11,544 nucleotides of DNA from the NCBI GenBank assembly GCA_012270625.1, contig JAAXHZ010000300.1, positions 1-11,544 of the forward strand. The letters run 5' to 3'. The translations under genes were made by a program, and so were the position numbers. Below the pieces are notes generated by a model, which did no database searches, was not told the DNA's origin, and saw only the letters and a program-made list of their open reading frames with translations. Positions 1-6,876 of this stretch are shown here, one piece after another. Numbering within the stretch: the first letter of the stretch is position 1; every line of letters begins with the position of its first letter. This stretch comes from Dehalococcoidia bacterium (GTDB taxonomy: Bacteria; Chloroflexota; Dehalococcoidia; SAR202; UBA11138).

Positions 1-37
1 CCCTCTCCCTCAGGGAGAGGGCTGGGTGAGGGTGAAG
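1..37. repeat. Palindromic repeat, left copy (hairpin plus G-rich tail)
   Basis: Bases 1-10 (CCCTCTCCCT) and 12-21 (AGGGAGAGGG) form a perfect 10-bp stem around a single base. They are followed by the tail CTGGGTGAGGGTGAAG at 22-37. The same hairpin occurs at 11437-11455, and the hairpin with tail occurs at 11502-11538. Similar short GA/CT-rich palindromes are known as dispersed intergenic repeats in many bacteria. It lies about 50 bp past the stop of the NHL gene, so it could also act as a transcript end, but no T-run follows on the minus strand. It may continue beyond the window. Confidence 0.8.
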
Positions 38-45
38 ATCACAAA

Positions 46-57
46 TGCCTACCCCTG
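46..57 (-). repeat. 12-bp repeat CAGGGGTAGGCA, left copy
   Basis: Read on the minus strand this is CAGGGGTAGGCA, identical to 11461-11472 on the plus strand. In both places the 12-mer is followed, in its own direction, by 24-29 bases and then by the CCCTCTCCC palindrome. This suggests it belongs to the same composite repeat. A 12-base match of this kind is unlikely by chance next to the same palindrome, but two copies are not enough to define an element. Confidence 0.5.
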
Positions 58-72
58 CGATATGCCCCACGA

Positions 73-1062
73 CTACAGGTTGAACTGAGGTTCGAGGTAG
101 TCTTTGTCCTTGAAGTACACCTGGAGACGGCATCTGATACCGTCCGTGATGACGATCCGGTCCTGCTCGTCGATCGTCACACCGCCCGGACGTCGGAAGT
201 GACCAAGGGTCACCAGCTCGTTCGGGTCCACCCGCTGGAACGCCTTCACGTAGTCCGGGTTTGAGTCCATGAAGTCCTGACCCCACTTGGAGAACCTTCG
301 CGCGTCTCCATAGAGACCGGCAATGATGTCGCCATCAGGGTAGTATATTTGGACCCGGTCGTTTCCCCAGTCGGTCACGTACACGTCGCCTTCGCTGTCC
401 ACGGCGACGTCGGACGGCCTGCTGAGCTGGCCCCCATCGTCGAACATGGAGCCGAACCTCATCAGGAACTCTCCGTCCGCCGAGAACTTCTGAACGCGGT
501 CGTTTCCCCAGTCGGCGACGTAAACGTCGCCGCTCTGATCGATCGTGATTCCCCAAGGGCGATCGAATTGCCCATCCTCGCTGCCCGGCTCGCCCCAGGC
601 GGTAAGAAACTGTCCATCCTTGGTGAACTGTTGGACCCGGGCATTCTGACTGTCCACAATCCACAGGTTATCGTCACTGTCGAACGCCAGACCGGCCGGC
701 CGATTCAGCAGTCCCTCTTCCGTACCGTGCGCGCCCCATTTCGAGAGATGCTCACCTTCAGAGCTGTATACGTTCACGAAGTGCTCGAAGCCGTCAGCGC
801 AGTAGATGTTGCCGTCCTGATCGATGGCAAGACCTTCCGGCCAGGTAAAGTCGCCCTCTCCGAATTCGCCTACGAAGTCCTCGTCGATTGTGGCGACTGT
901 AATAGGTGCGCCGGCTCTTCCGCCGCTATTGAGCACGTAAATGCGGCCATCAGATGTGGTCGCAACCGATGTGGGATGCCAAAAGCCTCTCCCTCTCACG
1001 GACAGCCAGCCTATAGGATGACTGAAGTGCCAAGTGCGACCAGCCACGGTTTTAGTCTGCAT
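73..1062 (-). CDS. NHL-repeat six-bladed beta-propeller protein
   Basis: This 329-residue protein consists almost entirely of NHL-type repeats, so it should fold as a beta-propeller. Repeats of the form (R/W)P-x-G-(L/I/V)-x-(I/V/F)-D-x-x-G-(D/N)-(I/V)-Y-V-x-D-x-x-N-x-R-V-Q-x-F are seen near residues 29-66, 74-110, 121-157, 168-204, 215-250 and 291-320, six in all. NHL propellers bind proteins, nucleic acids or carbohydrates, and some are lyases, so the family does not fix a function. The protein begins MQTKTVAGRTWHFSHPIG, with no signal peptide or membrane helix. I chose the ATG at 1062 because GGAG lies 8 bases upstream of it (1071-1074). A GTG at 1107 would add 15 residues and has a weaker GGAAGAG ahead of it. 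The gene is last in the DUF1800-DUF1501-NHL series, 155 bp (from the ATG) after the DUF1501 stop. Two blades share the identical string DWGNDRVQ (residues 184-191 and 231-238), a sign of blade duplication. Confidence 0.93.
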   Translation of the reverse strand: MQTKTVAGRTWHFSHPIGWLSVRGRGFWHPTSVATTSDGRIYVLNSGGRAGAPITVATIDEDFVGEFGEGDFTWPEGLAIDQDGNIYCADGFEHFVNVYSSEGEHLSKWGAHGTEEGLLNRPAGLAFDSDDNLWIVDSQNARVQQFTKDGQFLTAWGEPGSEDGQFDRPWGITIDQSGDVYVADWGNDRVQKFSADGEFLMRFGSMFDDGGQLSRPSDVAVDSEGDVYVTDWGNDRVQIYYPDGDIIAGLYGDARRFSKWGQDFMDSNPDYVKAFQRVDPNELVTLGHFRRPGGVTIDEQDRIVITDGIRCRLQVYFKDKDYLEPQFNL

Positions 1063-1070
1063 GACTCCAA

Positions 1071-1074
1071 CTCC
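1071..1074 (-). promoter_or_regulatory. Ribosome binding site choosing the NHL start
   Basis: GGAG on the minus strand sits 8 bases before the ATG at 1062. It favours this start over the in-frame GTG at 1107. Confidence 0.5.
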
Positions 1075-1111
1075 GGAATAGTGTTTCAGGTCTGATGCCG
1101 TCGCCACCTGG

Positions 1112-1127
1112 AGTCTCTTCCGAGACT
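1112..1127 (-). other. Hairpin with GGAA tetraloop before the NHL gene
   Basis: On the minus strand AGTCTC, GGAA, GAGACT forms a perfect 6-bp stem closed by GGAA, which fits the stable GNRA tetraloop class. The loop and the 3' arm contain GGAAGAG, which would be the ribosome binding site for the alternative GTG start at 1107. If that start is used, the hairpin would hide its ribosome binding site. It is the third of three hairpins in this intergenic gap. Confidence 0.45.
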
Positions 1128-1139
1128 ACCAGGGCGCGG

Positions 1140-1191
1140 TCGAGTTGGATGCAGCCATCCGCAGAGTGCGGACAACCGGCCCCCAACTCGA
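1140..1191 (-). other. Long nested hairpin between DUF1501 and NHL genes
   Basis: An outer 9-bp perfect stem (TCGAGTTGG at 1191-1183 against CCAACTCGA at 1148-1140) encloses an internal loop in which GCC/GGC can add 3 bp. Inside is a perfect 6-bp stem (TCCGCA at 1172-1167 against TGCGGA at 1163-1158) with loop CTC. No T-run follows it on the minus strand, so it is not a classic intrinsic terminator. A further small palindrome, GTCAC-G-GTGAC, lies at 1204-1214 just after the DUF1501 stop. Possible roles are an mRNA processing or stability element, a structured leader for the NHL gene, or a small RNA. The folding is by eye only. Confidence 0.5.
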
Positions 1192-1217
1192 TCTGTGGGA
1201 TGTGTCACCGTGACCGG

Positions 1218-2366
1218 CTAGGCTGTACTGCCGTTGGTCTCTACGAACTCCGGTTTCTCGAAGTGGCCGTTGACTATGGGCACAGCGTCGAGCTCCAGCC
1301 AGTCTTCTAGGATGGTCGAGTACACACCGCGGAAGTCCTGATGCGGCACGAGGTCACCCTGCTCCAGCGCCTCTGGCCTGGTCTCAGGGTACTCGCCGTG
1401 CATTCCGCCAACGACCCGTGGACCTATTGCGATGCAGGCTCCTGCGGCGCCATGGTCTGTGCCGGACCCGTTGTCTCGGACACGCCGTCCAAACTCGGAG
1501 AACAGGAACATTATCACGTTGTCGTCGGCGTCGTGCTCCCGAAGGTCGTCCCAGAAGTCAGCGATCGCCCCGGACATCTCTGTCCAGAGCTTGTCGAACG
1601 TCGGCGCCTGCGAAGCATGGGTGTCGAAGCTTCCGTGCTGTGTGTAGAACACGCGCGTACCAACGTCCGCGGTATGGATCATGGCCACGTCACGTAGGCT
1701 GTTCGCAATCGGGTTATCAGCGTATTCGACACTGGAGGAGTACCGACCCAGTCCCTCTTTGAGTATGTCTGCGCCCTTGAGCGCGTCCAGACCGGTCTGG
1801 CCCAGATAGTCCTGAACAGGCCCGGTACCAATGGCCTGCCCGTACATGTTCACGAACTTCTCAAGCATCTTGCTGCGGCGATCCTGCTGCTCGATGCCGG
1901 TCAGAAGTCCATATGTGGACAGGTCTGCCACCGACGCCACCGACACGCCGGGAACCAGCATGGCGCGGGGCATCCCCTGGCCAATGTTTACTCCGGCCAC
2001 CGGATTCTCGCCGCTCGGATCGAGATCACGCAGCGCGCGACCCAGCCAGCCCTCCGTACCGATTATATCCGGCTCGCATGTGTGCCAGATGTCCATCGAC
2101 CGGAAGTGCGACCTCGGAGAGTTGGCATAGCCCACTCCGTGGATGATCGCCATGTCTCCCCTGTCGTAGATGTCCTTCACCGGACCCATCGTCGGGTGGA
2201 ATCCGAGCTCGTCGTCCACCCTGAGAACGCTGTCCTGGTCCACACTAAGCGTCGTCCGGCTGTCGTAGTAGTTCGAGTCGGTGTACGGGATCACCGTGTT
2301 CATGTAGTCGTTGCCGCCGGTCATCTGTAGCACGACCACCACCGGGGGTTTCTCTGTGGACGCCAT
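1218..2366 (-). CDS. DUF1501 family protein
   Basis: This 382-residue protein has the hallmarks of DUF1501, a family of unknown reaction placed in the alkaline phosphatase/sulfatase-like fold group. Visible motifs are LQMTGGNDYMNTVIPY (13-28), SHFRSMDIWHT (86-96), QHGSFDTHASQ (243-253), the FSEFGRR...GTDHGAAG block (289-309) and HQDFRGVYSTILEDWL (342-357). The conserved H87, H244, D248, H250, D304 and H305 are candidates for metal or active-site residues. Length is normal for the family core. Family members usually start with a Tat-type twin-arginine export signal; here the protein starts directly at MASTEKPPVVVVLQMTGG, so it looks cytoplasmic. The ATG at 2366 has AGGAG 8 bases upstream. It lies 40 bp after the DUF1800 stop, and the two families are commonly found as neighbours, so they probably act together. 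The substrate is unknown. Confidence 0.95.
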   Translation of the reverse strand: MASTEKPPVVVVLQMTGGNDYMNTVIPYTDSNYYDSRTTLSVDQDSVLRVDDELGFHPTMGPVKDIYDRGDMAIIHGVGYANSPRSHFRSMDIWHTCEPDIIGTEGWLGRALRDLDPSGENPVAGVNIGQGMPRAMLVPGVSVASVADLSTYGLLTGIEQQDRRSKMLEKFVNMYGQAIGTGPVQDYLGQTGLDALKGADILKEGLGRYSSSVEYADNPIANSLRDVAMIHTADVGTRVFYTQHGSFDTHASQAPTFDKLWTEMSGAIADFWDDLREHDADDNVIMFLFSEFGRRVRDNGSGTDHGAAGACIAIGPRVVGGMHGEYPETRPEALEQGDLVPHQDFRGVYSTILEDWLELDAVPIVNGHFEKPEFVETNGSTA

Positions 2367-2406
2367 CGTCTTCTCTCCTATTCAGGGAACCTAACCCTCT
2401 GATTCG

Positions 2407-3819
2407 TCAGCCGAACTGGTACTCCGTGGTCGCCGCAATCAGCGAAAGCATGTCGCCAACTCGCTGAGTCGAGGTCGCGTAGTCCTCTTCGCACGCCCAC
2501 GAGACTGGCCCCTCGTCTTCAGCGTGTGACACCAGCTCCTGTCGAGTCTGCTCTGAGACCTCCACAGGCCCCATGAACTCCAGGCACCGGTCCACTAACG
2601 CCGCGGGCGTCATCGCCTGGTCTCCTGACGCCACCCTATCGACGATGCTCTGCACGCCGGGAAGCTCCGTGTCGCTCACACGGTCCACCACGAAGTTGAT
2701 CCGCTTCACTACTGACCCGCTGTTGATCCACTCCCTGCCGGTGTGCCATCCCTCTACACTCGGCGGATCGTGCAGGCTCTGGCCCATATATGCCGGCTCC
2801 TGACCCATGGCCAATAGACGCGGATCAGGACCCTGAAGATCCCCAGTCAGCCTCAGCGTCCCAACCACCACCTCAACGGGGCTCCTCACCTTCTGGTACA
2901 TGGACTCCTTGAAGAAGTCCGAGTTGAACATAGTCCGCAGAACCGGTCGAATCTCGTACCCGGACTCAACGAACGTATTGGCAAGCAGCTCGACCGCCTC
3001 CGGATTGCGAGGGGGCTCTACAGACCACGCTGGCACCTGCGGCTCATCGGCCACGAAGAAGTTGTACAGGTGACGAGCTATGAATCTCGGGCAGGCAGGC
3101 TGATCGAGGATTATGTCGATTATGTCTTCGCCATCGAAATCGCCGGTGCGTCCCAGGAAGGTCTTCTGGCCGTAGTCATGCTCCTCGGGCCTGAACTCGA
3201 AGTGCCAGGAGAACCTGTGATGCGGATTGCGCGGGATCTTAGCGCCTATGGTCCAGCCGGTGAACGCGCGCGCGCACTCGAAGACGTCGGTCTCGGTGTA
3301 GTGACCCACACCCAGCGAGAACAGCTCCAGGAGCTCGCGTCCCCAGTTCTCGTTAGGCGTTCGCTTGTGGTTCTCGTTGTTGTCCAGCCAGAAGATCATG
3401 GCCGGATTCTGGGCAACTCGCACCAGCAGATCCTTGTAGTTGCCCATCCCATGGTTGCGGAACAGGTGCGTCTGAGCAGTCAGGTGGTTGTCATTGTCCA
3501 CCTTGGAATTCCCGGTCGCGAATATGTGATGCCAGAACAGCGCCATCTTCTCTTCGAGCGGCCGCTCGGTGTTTATCATGTGATACAGCCACTGCGCCGC
3601 GCCCGGCGTCGGGTTGGGACCGCCGGTCTCCGTGGACGGGATGTACCTAAACAGCACCTCCTGGTCGGCGCGCTGAATGTCGTCGGTAGGGTCGATCAAC
3701 TGCTCCACGACCGTCTCGTATCCCTGCTCGACCAGACTTTCCAGTTCGTCCCGTGTGGCGCCAAATCCTGCTCGACGCATCAGATGCGCCATCAGCGCGA
3801 TGTCCTCTCTATTGGACAT
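2407..3819 (-). CDS. DUF1800 family protein
   Basis: This 470-residue protein is a clear DUF1800 member; the biochemical role of the family is not established. Motifs in order are AHLMRRAGFGAT (11-22), RPLEEKMALFWHHIFATG (86-103), RNHGMGNYKDLLVRVAQNPAM (121-141), NENWGRELLELFSLGVGHYTE (156-176), ARAFTGWTI (183-191), CPRFIARHLYNFFV (243-256), RPVLRTMFNSDFF (291-303), VRSPVEVVVG (311-320) and PPSVEGWHTGREWI (352-365). I chose the ATG at 3819 because AGGAGG lies exactly 7 bases upstream and the conserved family N-terminus begins right there. An in-frame ATG at 3870 would add 17 unconserved residues. No signal peptide or transmembrane helix is seen, although many family members are exported. It is the first gene of the likely DUF1800-DUF1501-NHL unit and has a candidate promoter at 3962-3990. 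Confidence 0.95.
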   Translation of the reverse strand: MSNREDIALMAHLMRRAGFGATRDELESLVEQGYETVVEQLIDPTDDIQRADQEVLFRYIPSTETGGPNPTPGAAQWLYHMINTERPLEEKMALFWHHIFATGNSKVDNDNHLTAQTHLFRNHGMGNYKDLLVRVAQNPAMIFWLDNNENHKRTPNENWGRELLELFSLGVGHYTETDVFECARAFTGWTIGAKIPRNPHHRFSWHFEFRPEEHDYGQKTFLGRTGDFDGEDIIDIILDQPACPRFIARHLYNFFVADEPQVPAWSVEPPRNPEAVELLANTFVESGYEIRPVLRTMFNSDFFKESMYQKVRSPVEVVVGTLRLTGDLQGPDPRLLAMGQEPAYMGQSLHDPPSVEGWHTGREWINSGSVVKRINFVVDRVSDTELPGVQSIVDRVASGDQAMTPAALVDRCLEFMGPVEVSEQTRQELVSHAEDEGPVSWACEEDYATSTQRVGDMLSLIAATTEYQFG

Positions 3820-3826
3820 TTGGACT

Positions 3827-3832
3827 CCTCCT
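3827..3832 (-). promoter_or_regulatory. Consensus ribosome binding site of the DUF1800 gene
   Basis: AGGAGG on the minus strand, 7 bases before the ATG at 3819. It decides the start against the upstream in-frame ATG at 3870. Confidence 0.75.
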
Positions 3833-3961
3833 CTGCCGGGGTTGTACCGGACCCCCTGCCGGACTGACATCTGACACCGTTCCCCGCTGTTCCTATGTTA
3901 AAAAACACGCCGCTAGCCGACTCGCCGAGCGAAAATCGCCGCGCATCCCGATCTGATCCCT

Positions 3962-3990
3962 AGTCTAATCAGCGCACTATAGATCGTCAA
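3962..3990 (-). promoter_or_regulatory. Candidate sigma70-type promoter for the DUF1800-DUF1501-NHL genes
   Basis: On the minus strand, TTGACG (3990-3985, 5 of 6 to consensus) is followed after 17 bp by TAGACT (3967-3962, 4 of 6). Transcription would begin near 3955, giving a leader of about 135 nt before the DUF1800 ATG. It sits in the 234-bp gap (3820-4053) after the membrane-protein gene, where a new transcription unit would be expected to start. I see no other gene in that gap. The -10 match is moderate. Confidence 0.45.
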
Positions 3991-4053
3991 GAAGTTTCCT
4001 TTCATTGCCACTCATGATTGGATCTTCAAATATCAGCCCCGGACCAGGTCGGA

Positions 4054-4713
4054 TCAACCCAGCCTGTAAATTGTGGATGCGGGAGCCAGTGAGACGAACA
4101 TGACGACCCCAGCTGACAGGGCTAGTGTCACTCCGTAAGCTCCGTACCGCGAAACTTGTAAGTGCGAGTATGCATTTATTCGGTCGATTACCCAAGCTCC
4201 GACCATAAACAGTCCCGCCGCAAGCGCGGTCGGTCCCAGGCTCAGCGCCCCATACTCGAACGCGATTCTGGGTGCTCTGAAGATCGAGTCGGCCAGCCCA
4301 GCCAACACGTCCGGGGTCTCTGTGATGCCAACCGTCATGTTCAGGAATACAAGGCTGACTGGCGCGAGAGCGCCTGTCAGGAATGGCACTATGATCGCAT
4401 ACCCTATGCCGACTCCCGGCCACAGAAGGGGATGCTGTGGGTGTTCGGCCCTTTGTACCAACCACGCCGTCAGTGTCCAAGCCACCAGGCCGCCAGCGAC
4501 AAGTCCGGCCCCCGACATGAATATGGCTATGGTAGGTTCCAGGTGTTGCGGCTCGTAATCAGGCGGCTTGAGCTTGGTGCGTGCTACCAGTGACACGATA
4601 AGGGCGAAGACTCCCAGAGCGCCGCCGTACGTAAAGATGCAGGCTAGCAGTCTCCTGCGGCGGCCGGAGTGTGTCTGGACACGGCGAGGGTATGTTCTGG
4701 CTGGCTGTTCCAT
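4054..4713 (-). CDS. Hypothetical five-helix membrane protein
   Basis: I do not recognise a family for this 219-residue protein. It has a basic N-terminus (RRVQTHSGRRRRLL, residues 10-23) and about five hydrophobic segments near residues 22-44, 61-86, 99-125, 154-176 and 190-210, so it is an integral inner-membrane protein. The polar loops at 46-60 and 87-97 contain several prolines and histidines. No catalytic motif is evident. The positively charged N-terminus suggests it faces the cytoplasm. It begins 59 bp after oppF in the same direction and may be read through from the transporter operon, but a hairpin at the oppF stop could separate them. The ATG at 4713 has only a poorly spaced GGGG before it, so the start is less certain. 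An overlapping 167-codon open frame (3977-4480, minus) has a composition unlike a real protein and I treat this gene as the real one. Confidence 0.75.
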   Translation of the reverse strand: MEQPARTYPRRVQTHSGRRRRLLACIFTYGGALGVFALIVSLVARTKLKPPDYEPQHLEPTIAIFMSGAGLVAGGLVAWTLTAWLVQRAEHPQHPLLWPGVGIGYAIIVPFLTGALAPVSLVFLNMTVGITETPDVLAGLADSIFRAPRIAFEYGALSLGPTALAAGLFMVGAWVIDRINAYSHLQVSRYGAYGVTLALSAGVVMFVSLAPASTIYRLG

Positions 4714-4755
4714 TCCCCTTGGAAGAGACCGTGATTGGATTGCCGAATACCCGAA

Positions 4756-4775
4756 TGAGCGCCCCTAAGCGCTCA
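4756..4775 (-). terminator. Hairpin spanning the oppF stop codon
   Basis: TGAGCGC (4775-4769 on the minus strand) pairs perfectly with GCGCTCA (4762-4756) around the 6-base loop TTAGGG. The 5' arm starts with the TGA stop of oppF. The bases that follow (TTCGGGTATT) are only mildly T-rich, so it would be a weak or factor-assisted terminator. It could instead be a stability hairpin that protects the 3' end of the transporter message. Confidence 0.35.
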
Positions 4776-5798
4776 GGAGGGCACTCCTGGAAGCTCAAGT
4801 TCCCCGGCGAAGTGGCACTTCGCGAATTGGCCCTCGACAATCTCCACCAGCGGCGGTTCGTCGGTCTTGCAGATGTCTTTGGCGAACGGGCAGCGAGGGT
4901 GGAAGTAGCAGCCGCTTGGTGGGTTGGCAGGATTTGCGACTTCTCCGGTCAAAGCCTGTCCGCGCGCGCGAATCGCTGGATTCGGGACCGGCACGGAGGA
5001 CAGCAGCGCCTGTGTGTACGGATGCTTAGGTTCGGTGAACAGCTTCTCGGTCGTCGCGATCTCCACTATCTTACCCACGTACATCACCACGACCCTGTGC
5101 GCTATGTACTGGACGACGCTGAGATCGTGGCTGATGAACAGATAAGTAAGGTTGAACTCTTCCTGAAGGTCCTGCATCAAGTTGAGTATCTGCGCCTGTA
5201 CTGATACGTCCAGCGCGGACACGGGCTCGTCTGCAATAACGAGACGCGGATTCATAACCAGCGCGCGCGCGATCCCCACACGCTGACGCTGACCCCCGCT
5301 GAATGCGTGTGGGTAGCGACGCATGTACGCTGGAGACAGACCAACACGCATGAGCATCTCGCTGACTCTGTCTTCTAGATATGATCCTCTGGCCAGATGA
5401 TTGACTCGCAGAGGATCGGCAACGACGTCGAACACCGTCATTCGAGGATTGAGTGAAGCGAACGGATCCTGGAAGATGAGCTGCATCTCCTGGCGTATAA
5501 GAGCTAGCTCGTCGTCGTCAGCCTCCGTCGTGCTTACTATGCTGTCGTCACGCATCCGAAACAGGATCTCGCCGGATGTTGGCTCCACGGCTCTGAGGAT
5601 AGCTCGTCCGGCAGTGGTCTTGCCGCACCCGCTCTCGCCTACCAGTCCAAGAGTCTCACCCTCCCGAAGTTGGAAGCTGAGGTCGTCCACCGCACGGACG
5701 TAGCCTCGAGTCTTGCGCCAGATCCCCGAGACGATTGGAAAATACACCCTCAGATTGCTTACCGACAGGATCGGGGAGGCGCCGTTACTGTTAGTCAC
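4773..5798 (-). CDS. oppF: Oligopeptide/dipeptide-type ABC importer ATPase, OppF-like
   Basis: This 341-residue protein is the second ATPase of an Opp/Dpp-class importer, acting on the cytoplasmic face with OppD to power uptake. All ABC motifs are intact: Walker [10 protein letters not shown] (54-62), Q-loop Q110 in IFQDP, signature FSGGQRQR (166-173), Walker B RLVIADE (185-191), D-loop SALD (194-197) and H-loop H224. The C-terminal oligo_HPY domain carries KHPYTQ (258-263) and four cysteines (C297, C303, C310, C328) in the pattern known to bind a 4Fe-4S cluster in DppD-type ATPases. The start GTG at 5798 overlaps the oppD stop by 4 bases (GTGA), and AGGAG lies 8 bases upstream, so the pair is translationally coupled. 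Length is normal. The class is certain, the substrate is not. Confidence 0.96.
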   Translation of the reverse strand: MTNSNGASPILSVSNLRVYFPIVSGIWRKTRGYVRAVDDLSFQLREGETLGLVGESGCGKTTAGRAILRAVEPTSGEILFRMRDDSIVSTTEADDDELALIRQEMQLIFQDPFASLNPRMTVFDVVADPLRVNHLARGSYLEDRVSEMLMRVGLSPAYMRRYPHAFSGGQRQRVGIARALVMNPRLVIADEPVSALDVSVQAQILNLMQDLQEEFNLTYLFISHDLSVVQYIAHRVVVMYVGKIVEIATTEKLFTEPKHPYTQALLSSVPVPNPAIRARGQALTGEVANPANPPSGCYFHPRCPFAKDICKTDEPPLVEIVEGQFAKCHFAGELELPGVPS

Positions 5799-6871
5799 TG
5801 GGACGACTCCTGATTGTCAACGGCAGCGTCAGAGTACAGCAGGCAGCTTGCTGTGTGGTTCACACCAACCGCTGCCGGCTGAGGCTCGATGACGTCGCAA
5901 ACTCCGGCCATGAACTGTGGACAGCGCGGATGGAATGGGCAGCCGGGGGGCCTAACGAACGGCGATGGCACGTTGCCGCTGATCGCTGCCAGTCGCTCCA
6001 TCTGTCTGGTCCTGCTCAGCTGTGGTATCGACTTTAGAAGCTCCTGCGTGTACGGGTGCTTAGGGTCACTGAACAGAGTCTGTATATCGGCGCGCTCCAC
6101 GATCTTACCCAGGTACATCACGATCATCTCTTCCGCCATTTGCGCAACAACGCCGAGATTGTGAGTAATCAGCATCATGGCCATGCCGAAGTCCTCTTGG
6201 AGTTCGGCCATCAGCTCCAGTATCTGAGCTTGGGTGGTAACGTCGAGCGCTGTGGTAGGCTCGTCTGCGATGAGAAGGGTGGGATTGCAAGACAAGGCCA
6301 TCGCTATCATGCAGCGCTGCCTCATGCCGCCGCTCAGGTTGAACGGATACTCATCCACGATGCGCTCAGGATCAGGTATCCCTACCCGCCTCAATATCTC
6401 AACCGCCCGTTCTCTGGCTTCCTCCTTAGTGACCGCCTGGTGAAGCAGTATGCCCTCGATGATCTGAGCGCCGACCGTATGCACTGGGCTGAACGAGACC
6501 ATCGGTTCCTGGAACACCATCGTGATCTCGCTGCCGCGGATGTTGCGCATCTCGATGCCGTCCGGGGGCAGGTCCAGAAGATCGACACTGTCACTGGGGA
6601 CGCCATTCCCACCGCCTCGGTTGTAGATGATCTCCCCTTCTAGTGACCTGCCCGGTGGCCTGACGATCCGCATAATCGAACGTGCCAGCACGCTCTTGCC
6701 GCACCCACTCTCGCCGACTACCCCGAGCACTCGTCCGCGGTCCAGCTCGAATGTAACGTCATCGACAGCCCTGACAACCCCCTCGTCGAGGAAGAAGTAG
6801 GTCTTGAGGTTCTTTATCTCCAGAAGGGGGGTGTCAGATTGCAATTGACCACCTTGCACGGATGAGTCCAT
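5795..6871 (-). CDS. oppD: Oligopeptide/dipeptide-type ABC importer ATPase, OppD-like
   Basis: This 358-residue protein is the first ATPase of the importer. Walker A is GESGCGKS (53-60), the Q-loop is Q121 in VFQEP, the signature is LSGGMRQR (179-186), Walker B is LLIADE (199-204), and the H-loop is H237 in LITHN. The oligo_HPY domain has KHPYTQ (271-276) and cysteines C311, C317, C325 and C343, the same four-cysteine pattern as in the partner ATPase. The LSGGMRQR signature is typical of OppD, as FSGGQRQR is of OppF. It starts 5 bp after the oppC stop; the ATG at 6871 has only a weak GAG before it, so translation probably relies on coupling. It overlaps oppF by 4 bp. No residue is missing, so it should be active as a heterodimer with OppF. 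Confidence 0.96.
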   Translation of the reverse strand: MDSSVQGGQLQSDTPLLEIKNLKTYFFLDEGVVRAVDDVTFELDRGRVLGVVGESGCGKSVLARSIMRIVRPPGRSLEGEIIYNRGGGNGVPSDSVDLLDLPPDGIEMRNIRGSEITMVFQEPMVSFSPVHTVGAQIIEGILLHQAVTKEEARERAVEILRRVGIPDPERIVDEYPFNLSGGMRQRCMIAMALSCNPTLLIADEPTTALDVTTQAQILELMAELQEDFGMAMMLITHNLGVVAQMAEEMIVMYLGKIVERADIQTLFSDPKHPYTQELLKSIPQLSRTRQMERLAAISGNVPSPFVRPPGCPFHPRCPQFMAGVCDVIEPQPAAVGVNHTASCLLYSDAAVDNQESSQ

Positions 6872-6876
6872 AAACT

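Noticed and set aside
1..21. Left palindrome as an intrinsic terminator of the NHL gene
   Set aside because: The stem is strong and well placed, but no T-run follows on the minus strand within the window and the same sequence recurs at the other end upstream of a gene. I record it as a repeat; a side role in transcript ending remains possible.
349..1095. Long open frame on the plus strand opposite the NHL gene (248 codons)
   Set aside because: The minus-strand frame shows clear NHL repeats. The plus frame has no recognisable motif and is explained by the GC-biased codon usage of the real gene.
1140..1191. The nested inverted repeat as an integron attC site
   Set aside because: An attC site needs RYYYAAC at its left edge and GTTRRRY at its right. 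Here the GTT-type end comes first and the AAC-type end last, the inverse arrangement, and no integrase or cassette array is nearby.
3070..3867. Open frame of 265 codons on the plus strand opposite the DUF1800 gene
   Set aside because: The minus-strand DUF1800 motifs run the whole length and the start has a consensus ribosome binding site. The plus frame has no family features.
3900..3940. T6 run after a GC-rich stretch as an attenuator/intrinsic terminator in the DUF1800 leader
   Set aside because: The only stem I can form before the T-run is 4 bp (CGCT/AGCG) with a large loop, too weak to support a terminator.
3977..4480. Open frame of 167 codons on the minus strand overlapping the membrane-protein gene
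   Set aside because: Rich in Arg, Ser, Pro and His with no domain pattern. The overlapping frame gives a coherent membrane protein with five helices.
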